Source: Laedolimicola ammoniilytica (GTDB lineage Bacteria > Bacillota > Clostridia > Lachnospirales > Lachnospiraceae). From it: 64,000 bases of DNA. Location: NCBI RefSeq assembly GCF_025567165.1, contig NZ_JAOQKC010000004.1, positions 124,001-188,000 of the forward strand, in the 5' to 3' direction. The notes under the pieces are model-generated. The model had not been told where the DNA came from, searched no databases, and saw only the letters and a list, made by a program, of their open reading frames with translations. The position numbers were made by a program, and so were the translations under genes. This document shows, piece by piece, positions 50,441-59,560 of the stretch; position 1 is the first letter of the stretch; the number at the start of each line of letters is the position of its first letter.

Positions 50441-52398
50441 GAAAAAAATGGATAGCGTTATTTTTATCCTGCGCTCTGACGTTGTCTCTGTGTGCCTGTG
50501 GAGATGATACCGGGGAGGAACAAACGCAAACGGCGAGCGCGGCTTCCGGGGAAGAGGGGACCTGGTCCGTCTACTGGTATTTGTGTGGAAGCGATCTGGA
50601 GTCGGGCGGCGGCTTTGCCACCGGTGATCTGGCGGAGCTTATGGAAGTAGAACTTCCGGAAAATGTAAATGTGGTCATTGAGACCGGCGGCGCGAACGAG
50701 TGGCAGAACGACGTGGTAGACGCGTCCAAGCTGCAGCGCTGGGTCTATAACAGCGAAGGCCTGAATCTGGTGGATGAGCAGCCTTCGGCCAGCATGGGAG
50801 AGGCAGAAACGCTGGCTGATTTCCTGAGCTTTGCGAGGAGCAATTATCCGGCGGAAAAGACCGCGGTGGTATTCTGGAATCACGGTGGCGGCTCTGTATC
50901 GGGAGCATCCTTTGATGAAATATACGGTTACGATTCGCTGACTCTGGATGAGATGTACGCGGCATTTTCCAGTATCTGGGATCCCTCCGAGGAAAATCCG
51001 CCCCTGGAGCTGATCGGCTTTGACACCTGCCTGATGGCGACCGTGGACGTGGCCAATGCTTTCTCAGACCTTGCTCATTATCTGGTGGCTTCCGAGGAGA
51101 CAGAACCGGCCAATGGCTGGTATTATTCCCAGTGGGTGGGCGCTCTGGCAGAGAATCCTGATATGGATGGCGAGGAGCTGGGTAAGATTATCTGTGACGC
51201 CTACTATGCAGGCTGTGAAGAGGTTGGCACCCAGGATAACACGACATTGTCCCTGACTGATTTGACCAGGGTGGGACCGCTTCTGGATGCTTATGAGACC
51301 TTCGGCGCGGAGGCTCTGTCTGCAGCCTGCACCGATCCGGGCTTTTTCTCCCAGTTTGCCCGGGCAGCTGTACAGAGTGAGAACTATGGCGGGAATACGA
51401 AGGAGCAGGGATACACGAACATGGTGGATCTGGGCCATATGGCCCGTCAGAGCGCCGATATGCTGGGATCTGCTCAGAGTGTGCTGGACGCCCTGGATGA
51501 TTGCGTGCTCTACCGGGTGGGCGGTCCGTACCGGAGTGAGGCGACCGGTCTGTCCTGCTATTATTCCTACAATGGCGACGTGGATGATTTCAACGGCTAC
51601 GCGGGCATTGGCGCAGGCCTTGCCTTTAAGTATTTCTATGCCTATGAGCTGACTGGCGAGTTGGATGACTCTGGTATGGAATACATCGCGGATATGGATT
51701 TCACAGAGCTTCCGAAGGTGGAGAACCTGCTGAGCACAGACTGGGACGGCAAGGCTCTGGATGTGAACGGGGACGGCGTATCCTACCTGACCCTGGGGCC
51801 GGAGGCTGACGATATCCTGGCAGGTATCGGCTTCTCTCTCTACTATGTGGATGAGGAAAATGATGTGATGCTGCTTCTGGGTACCGACAACGACATGGAA
51901 GCAGACTGGGACAACGGTATCTTCTATGACAATTTCCGGGGCGTCTGGGGAAGCATCGACGGCAACCTGGCTTACATGGAACTGAGTTACGAGAGTGAGG
52001 ATTACAACCTGTACGCAGTACCGGTTCTGTTAAATGGCGAAGCCTATAATTTGCAGGTAGCCTATGATTTTAACACAGAAGAGTGGAGTATCCTGGGCGC
52101 GCGCCAGGGCATCGATGACAATGGTATGGCGGACAAGGAGCTGCGCCTGTTGGAAGAAGGCGATGAGCTGACGACCATCTGGTATATGGCTACAGCCAGC
52201 GGCGACGATGAATTTGAGGCTTATACTGTCGATACCTTTACAGTGACAGCCGATACCTCCTTCGGGGAAATCGAACTGCCGGACGGCTCCTATTCGATGG
52301 TTTATGAAATGCGGGACGCCATGGACAATTACGCGTATTCCGATGCAGTTTTCTTTGACTGCGCCGGAGGCAAAATTGCCACGACCGTATACGAATAA
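50437..52398 (+). CDS. clostripain-related cysteine peptidase, lipoprotein
   Basis: A 653-residue surface lipoprotein (lipobox SLCAC near residue 20) with a peptidase C11 domain. The catalytic histidine is in AVVFWNHGGGSVSG near residue 150 and the cysteine in LIGFDTCLMATVDVAN near residue 195. C11 enzymes cut after Arg or Lys and often mature by self-cleavage. The C-terminal half is beta-rich with no known domain. ATG at 50437 lies six bases after AAGGAGG. A closer ATG at 50431 leaves no spacing. Confidence 0.9.
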   Translation: MRKKWIALFLSCALTLSLCACGDDTGEEQTQTASAASGEEGTWSVYWYLCGSDLESGGGFATGDLAELMEVELPENVNVVIETGGANEWQNDVVDASKLQRWVYNSEGLNLVDEQPSASMGEAETLADFLSFARSNYPAEKTAVVFWNHGGGSVSGASFDEIYGYDSLTLDEMYAAFSSIWDPSEENPPLELIGFDTCLMATVDVANAFSDLAHYLVASEETEPANGWYYSQWVGALAENPDMDGEELGKIICDAYYAGCEEVGTQDNTTLSLTDLTRVGPLLDAYETFGAEALSAACTDPGFFSQFARAAVQSENYGGNTKEQGYTNMVDLGHMARQSADMLGSAQSVLDALDDCVLYRVGGPYRSEATGLSCYYSYNGDVDDFNGYAGIGAGLAFKYFYAYELTGELDDSGMEYIADMDFTELPKVENLLSTDWDGKALDVNGDGVSYLTLGPEADDILAGIGFSLYYVDEENDVMLLLGTDNDMEADWDNGIFYDNFRGVWGSIDGNLAYMELSYESEDYNLYAVPVLLNGEAYNLQVAYDFNTEEWSILGARQGIDDNGMADKELRLLEEGDELTTIWYMATASGDDEFEAYTVDTFTVTADTSFGEIELPDGSYSMVYEMRDAMDNYAYSDAVFFDCAGGKIATTVYE

Positions 52399-52410
52399 AG
52401 ACAGAGAAAG

Positions 52411-52440
52411 ACGGCTGCGCTGTGGCGCGGCCGTACTTTT
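52411..52440 (+). terminator. terminator after clostripain-like gene
   Basis: ACGGC-T-GCGC and GCGC-G-GCCGT pair around TGTG, followed by ACTTTT. Confidence 0.7.
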
Positions 52441-52632
52441 ACGCGAGCAAAATTCGCGAAAGCGTATTTTACTCGTTGTATACTTTGCTGAAAAAACTAA
52501 AAAAAGTATAAAACAGCGGATTTTTCCGCGAAAATGCGGTATGCTTTAGGTCAGATCATTCCGGGTTTCTCCGGATTTTCCATTTTTACAGAAGAAAAAG
52601 AGAATAGAGAAAAAGATGGGAGAGGAAACGAT

Positions 52633-54180
52633 TTGTTTTGTAAGGTATTATCGGCGGCCATCGGCGGCGTAGAAGGCTATCCGGTTCGGGTGGAGGCGGA
52701 TGTGAGCGAAGGTATGCCGGTCTTTCTGATGGTGGGTTATCTGTCCTCCGAGGTGCGGGAGGCTGCAGACCGGGTACGGACAGCCCTCCGTAATACGGGA
52801 TATCCGCTGCCACCCAAGCGCATTACTGTGAATCTTGCTCCGGCCAGCATCCGAAAAGAAGGATCCAGATTTGATTTGGCAGTGGCGGCAGCGGTTCTGG
52901 GTTCCATGGAGAAGATTCCGGCGAAAAATCTGGAAGGTCTGATGATTGTGGGTGAGCTGAGCCTGAGTGGTCAGGTGTTGGGCGTATCCGGCGTACTGGC
53001 ATTGGTGGAAACGGCAAAGGCATTGGGGCTTCATCGCTGTATTGTACCGGCGGTAAATGCCAGGGAGGGCGCAGTGTTTCAGGATATCGAGGTCGTGGGT
53101 GTGTCGAAACTGGAAGAGCTGATAAAGATTCTACAGCATCCGGAGCAGGCGGAAAAGACCGTGGTAGATGTGGAGGCGTTATTTACCGGTCAGGGGGAAC
53201 GGAACGTGAGTCAGGAGGATTTTGCCCAGATTCACGGCCAGGCCGGGGTGAAACGGGCGGCGGAGATTGCGGCCGCAGGCATGCACAATTTCCTCATGAT
53301 CGGCCCGCCCGGCTCAGGTAAAACCATGATAGCCAGACGCATCCCGGGGATCCTGCCTCATTTATCTCTGGAAGAAAGTCTGGAGATTACAAAAATATAC
53401 AGTATTGCGGGATTGCTGCCGGAGCGGGAGTCTCTGCTTTTACGGCGTCCTTTCCGATCGCCCCATCATACGACCACGGCGGAAGCTCTGGCCGGAGGCG
53501 GCCGGGTGCCGGGCCCCGGGGAAGTGTCCCTTAGTTCCAAAGGAATTTTGTTCTTAGATGAGTTACCGGAATTTCGCCGGACAGCCCTGGAGATATTGCG
53601 TCAGCCTCTGGAGGAGAAGCGGATCTGTATCAGTCGGACGGCGGGCACCTACACCTTTCCGGCGGATTTCATGCTGGTGGCGGCCATGAATCCCTGTTCC
53701 TGCGGTTATTATCCCGATCGGAACCGCTGTAAATGCGCCCAACAGGACGTGGTCCGGTATCTTGGCAAGCTGTCCCAGCCGTTGCTGGATCGCATAGATA
53801 TTTGCGTCAATGTGTCGCCGGTGAGCTATGAGGATCTGCAGGAGCAAAAGGAAGGAGAATCCACGGCTGAGATCCGCGCGCGGGTGGAGCGGGCCCATGA
53901 GCTGCAAAAAGAGCGCTACCGGGGATTGAAGGTCCGGTTTAACGCCCAGCTTGGCGCAGGCGATACGGAAACATACTGCGGTCTGGGGAAAAAGGAAAAA
54001 GTGTTGCTGGGCGACGCTTTTGATGCATTAAATTTAAGCGCCCGGGCATATCATAGGATTGTCCGGGTGGCCAGAACCATTGCGGATCTGGAAGGAAAAG
54101 AGAAGATAGAAGAAGGGCACATTCTGGAGGCGCTGGGATATCGGCCGCCGGATCGGAACCTGTGGATGAAAGGGGCGTAA
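52633..54180 (+). CDS. YifB family Mg-chelatase-like AAA ATPase
   Basis: A 515-residue ATPase of the YifB/ComM group. In other bacteria ComM is a helicase that extends branches in natural transformation. An N-terminal Lon-like domain opens with KVLSAAIGGVEGYPVRVEAD. The AAA core has IGPPGSGKTMIARRIPGILP near residue 220 and LFLDELPEFRRTALEILRQP. A zinc-like AAMNPCSCGYYPDRNRCKC follows. TTG at 52633 follows GGGAGAGG by seven bases, and the family begins here. dprA begins three bases after the stop, so the pair is a competence-related operon. Confidence 0.9.
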   Translation: MFCKVLSAAIGGVEGYPVRVEADVSEGMPVFLMVGYLSSEVREAADRVRTALRNTGYPLPPKRITVNLAPASIRKEGSRFDLAVAAAVLGSMEKIPAKNLEGLMIVGELSLSGQVLGVSGVLALVETAKALGLHRCIVPAVNAREGAVFQDIEVVGVSKLEELIKILQHPEQAEKTVVDVEALFTGQGERNVSQEDFAQIHGQAGVKRAAEIAAAGMHNFLMIGPPGSGKTMIARRIPGILPHLSLEESLEITKIYSIAGLLPERESLLLRRPFRSPHHTTTAEALAGGGRVPGPGEVSLSSKGILFLDELPEFRRTALEILRQPLEEKRICISRTAGTYTFPADFMLVAAMNPCSCGYYPDRNRCKCAQQDVVRYLGKLSQPLLDRIDICVNVSPVSYEDLQEQKEGESTAEIRARVERAHELQKERYRGLKVRFNAQLGAGDTETYCGLGKKEKVLLGDAFDALNLSARAYHRIVRVARTIADLEGKEKIEEGHILEALGYRPPDRNLWMKGA

Positions 54181-54183
54181 CAT

Positions 54184-55269
54184 ATGACGGAAAGAGATTA
54201 CTGGCAGTGGTTTTGCAGCAGCCTCTTCTACGATCCCAGGCTGGAGCACAAGCTGCTGGGAAAATATGGAACCCCAGAACAGGTCTTTCGGTGCAGTGAA
54301 AAGGAGCTGTCGGAGAGCTTCCCATCTAATCAGGAAAAGCTGACGATTCTTGCAAAAAATCGGAAAAATTGGAAGTTTGAGCGGGAGGCGGAGCGTCTGA
54401 AACGTCTGGAACTCACTTTTGTAAGCCTGGTGGATCCGGCCTATCCGAAACGACTTCTTGGGATTCCGGACGCGCCCTGCGGCCTCTTTGTCCGGGGAAG
54501 CCTCCCGGAGGAGGAGAAGCCTGCAGTGGCCATCGTGGGAGCCCGTGACTGCACCGCATATGGCCGCCATCTTTCCGAATGGTTTGGCGGAGAGCTTGCG
54601 GCGGCCGGAGTACAGATTATAAGCGGCATGGCCCGGGGAATTGACGCCTGCAGCCATAGAGGAGCCCTGAAAAAGGGCGGAGCCACCTTTGCGGTGCTGG
54701 CGGGCGGTGCGGACATGTGTTACCCGGAATCCAACCGGGATATCTATATGGAGCTGGAACGGCGGGGCGGGATTATCTCGGAGAGCCCACCGGGCGTGCG
54801 TCCTCTGAAACACTATTTCCCGTTGCGAAACCGGATCTTGAGCGGCATGTCGGATCTGGTACTTATTATAGAAGCAAGAGTGAAAAGCGGCTCCCTCATC
54901 ACAGCGGATTACGGTCTGGAGCAGGGGCGCGAGGTGTACGCGGCACCCGGACCTCTGGGAGAAGCTTTAAGCGCGGGCTGCAATAACCTCATAAGACAGG
55001 GCGCGGGAATTGCCATTTCTCCAGAGCAGTTGTTAGAAGTTCTCCATATTTTACCGGAATTTAACTGGGAAAAAACGCAAAAAAATAAAATTATGCTTGA
55101 AAGGTCAGAAAATTTGGTGTATAGTTGTTTACGCTTGCAGGCCAAAAACCTGGCGGAGATCTGTGGAGAGACAGGAATGCCGCCGGGCGAAGTCTTAAGC
55201 ATTATGGCAAAACTGCAAATGAAAGGCTATGCAAAAGAAGTATATAAAAATTATTATACGCTTTCTTAG
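54184..55269 (+). CDS. dprA: DNA processing protein DprA
   Basis: DprA (Smf) loads RecA on incoming single-stranded DNA during transformation and has a Rossmann-like fold. Motifs are VAIVGARDCTAYGRHLSEWF near residue 118, ISGMARGIDACSHRGAL, FAVLAGGADMCYPESNR and FPLRNRILSGMSDLVLIIEA. A C-terminal winged helix closes the protein. Length 361 residues is usual. The gene is directly downstream of yifB and 47 bases before topA, the common Firmicute order dprA-topA-codY. Confidence 0.94.
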   Translation: MTERDYWQWFCSSLFYDPRLEHKLLGKYGTPEQVFRCSEKELSESFPSNQEKLTILAKNRKNWKFEREAERLKRLELTFVSLVDPAYPKRLLGIPDAPCGLFVRGSLPEEEKPAVAIVGARDCTAYGRHLSEWFGGELAAAGVQIISGMARGIDACSHRGALKKGGATFAVLAGGADMCYPESNRDIYMELERRGGIISESPPGVRPLKHYFPLRNRILSGMSDLVLIIEARVKSGSLITADYGLEQGREVYAAPGPLGEALSAGCNNLIRQGAGIAISPEQLLEVLHILPEFNWEKTQKNKIMLERSENLVYSCLRLQAKNLAEICGETGMPPGEVLSIMAKLQMKGYAKEVYKNYYTLS

Positions 55270-55316
55270 GGGCATTTGCAGCAGACAGCGGATATCAAAG
55301 AAAGAGAGTAAGTATT

Positions 55317-57389
55317 ATGGCAAAGAATCTGGTTATCGTAGAGTCTCCGGCAAAGGTGAAGACCATCAAAAAATTCCTGGGCTCCAATTATGAGGTGCTG
55401 GCGTCCCAGGGTCATGTGCGTGATTTGCCCAAGAGTCAGCTGGGCTTTGACGCGGAGCACGACTACGAACCCAAATACATTACCATTCGCGGCAAGGGTG
55501 ATATTCTTGCTAAGCTGCGCAAAGAAGCGAAGAAAGCAGATAAAGTCTATCTGGCAACCGACCCTGACCGGGAGGGAGAAGCGATTTCCTGGCATCTGTC
55601 CCAGGCGCTGAAGCTGGACCCAAAGAAAATGTACCGGATTACCTTTAACGAGATCACTAAGAGCGCGGTGAAGGAATCCCTGAAAAATGCCCGGGAGATC
55701 GATATGGATCTGGTGAACGCCCAGCAGGCCCGCCGGATGCTCGATCGTATGGTGGGTTATCGAATCAGCCCGATTCTCTGGGCGAAGGTAAAGCGGGGCT
55801 TAAGCGCAGGCCGTGTTCAGTCTGTAGCGCTCCGGCTGATTGCGGATCGGGAAGAGGAGATTAACGCGTTTGTACCGGAGGAATACTGGACGCTGGACGC
55901 GGATTTTCTGACAGATGGCGGGAAAAAGCCGCTGCAGGCGCATTTCTATGGAACGAAGGAAGGAAAAATGACAATCCGCTCCAAAGAGGAGATGGATCAG
56001 ATCCTGAAAGAACTGGACGGAGTTTCCTATGAGGTCAGCGAGGTAAAGATCGGGGAGCGCGTAAAGAAGGCGCCGCTTCCGTTTACCACCAGTACCCTGC
56101 AGCAGGAGGCTTCCAAGACGCTGAATTTCTCCACCCAGAAGACCATGAGCGTGGCGCAGCAGCTTTATGAAGGCGTGGATATCAAGGGCAGCGGTACCGT
56201 AGCCCTGATTTCCTATCTGCGTACCGATTCCACCCGAGTGTCCGAGGAGGCGGCAAAGGCAGCCCGCGATTATATCTCTTCCAATTATGGAGAAACGTAT
56301 GTGTCTGCCGGACACAACACGAAAACCAGCGGCAAAAAGATTCAGGATGCCCATGAGGCCATCCGTCCCACGGACCTGTCCCGGACTCCGGCGACGGTCA
56401 AGGATTCCCTGACCCGGGAGCAGTTCCGTCTGTATCAGCTGATTTGGAAGCGTTTCGCGGCCAGCCAGATGGCAGACGCAGTCTATGAGACCTCTTCGGT
56501 AAAGGTGGACGGAGGAAAGTACCGTTTCACTATGTCTGCGTCCCGGGTTACCTTCGACGGCTTTATGTCCGTCTATGTACAGGACGAGGAAAAGGAAGGG
56601 GACAGCCGTCTGCTGAAGGGGCTGAGCAAGGAAACGAAGCTGTCCTTGAAGGAATTTGAGAGCAAACAGCATTTTACCCAGCCGCCGGCCCATTATACCG
56701 AGGCTGCGCTGGTGAAGACGCTGGAGGAGCTGGGTATCGGACGCCCCAGTACCTATGCGCCCACCATTACGACGATCATCGCCCGCCGCTATGTGTCCAA
56801 GGAGAATAAAAACCTGTATCTGACCGAGCTTGGCGAGGTAGTCAACAATATGATGAAGCAGGCCTTCCCCAGCATTGTGGAGACAGATTTTACCGCAAAT
56901 ATGGAAGGACTTCTGGACTGTGTAGAAGAGGGAACTGTCAACTGGAAGACGGTCGTGGAGAACTTCTACCCGGATCTGGAAAAAGCCGTGGAGGCTGCGG
57001 AAAAGGAACTGAAGGAAGTAAAGATTGAGGACGAGGTGACGGACGTGGTCTGCGAGGAATGCGGACGCCATATGGTGATCAAATATGGTCCCCATGGACG
57101 CTTCCTGGCCTGCCCGGGCTTTCCGGAATGCCGCAATACCAAGCCTTATCTGGAAAAAATCGGAGTACCCTGTCCCAAGTGCGGAAAGGATGTGGTGCTG
57201 CGCAGAACCAAAAAGGGAAGAAAATACTACGGTTGCGAGAACAATCCGGAGTGCGATTTCATGTCCTGGCAGAAGCCCTCGAAGGAGAAGTGCCCGGTCT
57301 GCGGCAGCTATATGGTAGAAAAGGGCAACAAGCTGGTCTGCGCCAATGAGACCTGCGGTCATGTGATGCCGAAGAAGAAAGACGAGTAA
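55317..57389 (+). CDS. topA: DNA topoisomerase I
   Basis: Type IA topoisomerase that removes negative supercoils. The TOPRIM domain starts LVIVESPAKVKTIKKFLG with acidic metal ligands in ATDPDREGEAISWHL. The active tyrosine is in ISYLRTDSTRVSEEAAKA near residue 299. Three C-terminal zinc ribbons follow (CEECGRHMVIKYGPHGRFLA, CPKCGKDVVL, CPVCGSYMVEKG). Length 690 residues is usual for clostridia. ATG follows GAGAGTAAGT. Confidence 0.97.
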   Translation: MAKNLVIVESPAKVKTIKKFLGSNYEVLASQGHVRDLPKSQLGFDAEHDYEPKYITIRGKGDILAKLRKEAKKADKVYLATDPDREGEAISWHLSQALKLDPKKMYRITFNEITKSAVKESLKNAREIDMDLVNAQQARRMLDRMVGYRISPILWAKVKRGLSAGRVQSVALRLIADREEEINAFVPEEYWTLDADFLTDGGKKPLQAHFYGTKEGKMTIRSKEEMDQILKELDGVSYEVSEVKIGERVKKAPLPFTTSTLQQEASKTLNFSTQKTMSVAQQLYEGVDIKGSGTVALISYLRTDSTRVSEEAAKAARDYISSNYGETYVSAGHNTKTSGKKIQDAHEAIRPTDLSRTPATVKDSLTREQFRLYQLIWKRFAASQMADAVYETSSVKVDGGKYRFTMSASRVTFDGFMSVYVQDEEKEGDSRLLKGLSKETKLSLKEFESKQHFTQPPAHYTEAALVKTLEELGIGRPSTYAPTITTIIARRYVSKENKNLYLTELGEVVNNMMKQAFPSIVETDFTANMEGLLDCVEEGTVNWKTVVENFYPDLEKAVEAAEKELKEVKIEDEVTDVVCEECGRHMVIKYGPHGRFLACPGFPECRNTKPYLEKIGVPCPKCGKDVVLRRTKKGRKYYGCENNPECDFMSWQKPSKEKCPVCGSYMVEKGNKLVCANETCGHVMPKKKDE

Positions 57390-57413
57390 TGATTGCCTGT
57401 ACAAATAGTGCTG

Positions 57414-57470
57414 AGTAGTCAGAAAATTTAGAAAAAATAGCTTGAAAAACGGGTAGAATTGTGATAAAAT
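57414..57470 (+). promoter_or_regulatory. codY promoter with CodY-box-like site
   Basis: TTGAAA (57442-57447), 17 bases, TAAAAT (57465-57470). Just upstream, AGTAGTCAGAAAATT (57414-57428) matches the CodY consensus AATTTTCWGAAAATT at 12 of 15 positions, suggesting autoregulation. Confidence 0.6.
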
Positions 57471-57570
57471 TCATATAAATTCCGAGTTGTTATAAAAATA
57501 AAGTGAAAAAGAGAGAAATCACATTTTTGAAATCACGCTTTCAGAAAGAAAATACAATGGAGGGAACAGA

Positions 57571-58347
57571 GTGAGCGTACAATTATTGGATAAAACAAGA
57601 AAAATCAATAAGCTGCTGCATAACAACAATTCCAGCAAAGTGGTATTCAACGATATCTGTGAAGTACTGACAGAGATCCTGAATTCCAACATTCTGGTCA
57701 TCAGTAAGAAGGGCAAGGTACTGGGTATCAGCCACTGCGAGGGCGTGGAGGAGATCAAAGAGCTTATCGTGGACGAGGTTGGTGCACATATTGACGAAGC
57801 GTTGAATGAGCGTCTCCTGGGCATCCTGTCCACCAAGGAAAATGTAAACCTGCAGACCCTGGGCTTTGAGTCTGAGAACGTCCGCGACTATCAGGCTATC
57901 ATCACTCCGATTGACATCGCCGGCGAGCGTCTGGGAACCCTGTTCCTGTACAAATATAAAGAGCAGTATGATATCGACGATATTATCTTGAGCGAGTATG
58001 GCACTACCGTTGTGGGCCTGGAAATGATGCGTTCCGTCAATGAGGAGAATGAGGAAGAAAAGCGGAAGGTTCAGATCGTGAAATCCGCCATCAGCACACT
58101 GTCCTTCTCCGAGCTGGAAGCCATCACCCATATCTTCGACGAGCTGAAGGGAAACGAGGGCATCCTGGTAGCCAGCCGTATCGCCGACAGCGTAGGCATC
58201 ACCCGCTCCGTCATCGTCAATGCCCTCCGCAAATTCGAGAGCGCAGGCGTCATCGAATCCCGTTCCTCCGGAATGAAGGGAACCTACATTAAGGTCGTGA
58301 ACGACGTGGTGTTCGATGAATTGGCGAAGCTGAAGAAAGAGTCTTAG
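57571..58347 (+). CDS. codY: GTP-sensing pleiotropic repressor CodY
   Basis: CodY represses amino acid and starvation genes when branched-chain amino acids and GTP are high. The N-terminal GAF ligand domain runs from VQLLDKTRKINKLLHNNNSS to about residue 150, and the C-terminal winged helix has VASRIADSVGITRSVIVNAL and KFESAGVIESRSSGMKGTYI. GTG at 57571 follows GGAGGGAACA. Length 258 residues is typical. The ilv genes earlier in the window are classic CodY targets, though no clear CodY box was seen at their promoter. Confidence 0.97.
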   Translation: MSVQLLDKTRKINKLLHNNNSSKVVFNDICEVLTEILNSNILVISKKGKVLGISHCEGVEEIKELIVDEVGAHIDEALNERLLGILSTKENVNLQTLGFESENVRDYQAIITPIDIAGERLGTLFLYKYKEQYDIDDIILSEYGTTVVGLEMMRSVNEENEEEKRKVQIVKSAISTLSFSELEAITHIFDELKGNEGILVASRIADSVGITRSVIVNALRKFESAGVIESRSSGMKGTYIKVVNDVVFDELAKLKKES

Positions 58348-58371
58348 ATGGTAAGTTAAAAGAGAAAGGAT

Positions 58372-58414
58372 AAAAACCATTTTATTATGTGAAAGCATAG
58401 TAAAATGGTTTTTT
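58372..58414 (+). terminator. codY terminator
   Basis: AAAACCATTTTATTATG pairs with CATAGTAAAATGGTTTT, one mismatch, around TGAAAG, followed by T residues. Confidence 0.88.
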
Positions 58415-58516
58415 GCTTTTGCGCAAAGATAGTATAATTACAGGCCAAATAGGAGTGAAAATTGTTGAACTTGATAAAAGACCAGGGAGAAGCGATAATA
58501 AGGACAGGGATGAGAT

Positions 58517-59560
58517 ATGAATATTAGACAAAAATACGAACTGAAAATGTTGTCAGAAGACGGCAACATGGATATGGAAAAAATAGCAGAATTGTTTTCA
58601 ATTCATCTGCGTACGGTACGTTATGATATCCAGATACTGAACGAATACCTGCAGCAAAAAACGGGAAAAGCCTGCATTGAAGTGACAAATAAAGTAGCGT
58701 CTATGCCAATTGGCGAAAATCAAATTCCGACAGCGGATTTGAATATCCGGGATTTCTATACAGATCGGATAAGCGCAGAGGAACGTATGCTACTGATGCT
58801 GTTTGATTTGTGCTGGCAGGAGGGATATAACACCATTCAGGAGCTGGCAGATAAGTATTGTGTGAGCAGAGCTACAGTAAATAAGGATATTGTGGCCATA
58901 AAAGAGTACTGTGAAAAAAACGACATTTCTTTTGCGGGAGATAGAGGAAAAGGCCTTTGTATAAAAGCGGATGAGGCGGAGCGAAGAAGTAGCCTGGCTA
59001 AAATTATCCGGGATTTAAATCAGATAAAACATGGAAATGAATATCAGGCCACAGATGTTTACAGACAATGGTTCATGGAAGAGGATTTGGAGGAAATCCG
59101 TCAGATAGTGGCTGAGGCGGAAGAAGAATTTTCCACATATCTTGCAGATGTGGCTTACGAGGCACTGGTACTTCATATAGCACTGTCGATCGAACGTTTC
59201 CGCAGCGGAGGGTGCTATGAAGAAAGGTTTGAAAAATTTGGGGCAGATATGGAAAGCATTCAGTACCGGATGGCCTGGCGGATTATCGGAAGGCTCAATC
59301 AAAATTTTAAAATAGAGCTTCCTGATACAGAAGTCCATTATGTGGCGCTTCATATTGGAGCAAAGTCCAGTGCTGCCATAAAAGAAAGAAGCAGTGGCGA
59401 TATTTCACTGGAGTACTATTGCATCCGTATGATTTCACTTGTGGGAAGGAGAATAGGCTGTGATTTTTCAGAGGATGAGAAGTTATACGAAAGTCTTCTT
59501 CAACATTTGAACGTATGTATATACAGAAAAAATCCGGTATGCTTCTGGAAAATCCACTGA
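58517..59560 (+). CDS. PRD-type PTS regulator, N-terminal frame
   Basis: This is the first part of a BglG/MtlR-type regulator that controls PTS operons through phosphorylation. It holds a helix-turn-helix (MDMEKIAELFSIHLRTVRYD then CVSRATVNKDIVAIKEYCEK) and the first PRD domain. The second PRD begins near residue 310, and the frame ends prematurely with QHLNVCIYRKNP. Family members continue as IYRKKSGMLLENPLK, found in the -1 frame at 59534. A one-base deletion or a -1 frameshift at A_AAA_AAT is therefore indicated. Confidence 0.75.
   Translation: MNIRQKYELKMLSEDGNMDMEKIAELFSIHLRTVRYDIQILNEYLQQKTGKACIEVTNKVASMPIGENQIPTADLNIRDFYTDRISAEERMLLMLFDLCWQEGYNTIQELADKYCVSRATVNKDIVAIKEYCEKNDISFAGDRGKGLCIKADEAERRSSLAKIIRDLNQIKHGNEYQATDVYRQWFMEEDLEEIRQIVAEAEEEFSTYLADVAYEALVLHIALSIERFRSGGCYEERFEKFGADMESIQYRMAWRIIGRLNQNFKIELPDTEVHYVALHIGAKSSAAIKERSSGDISLEYYCIRMISLVGRRIGCDFSEDEKLYESLLQHLNVCIYRKNPVCFWKIH

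Noticed and set aside
55800..57404. 534-codon open frame on the minus strand over topA
   Set aside because: It is the antisense shadow of a GC-rich conserved gene. It has no family resemblance and no ribosome site.
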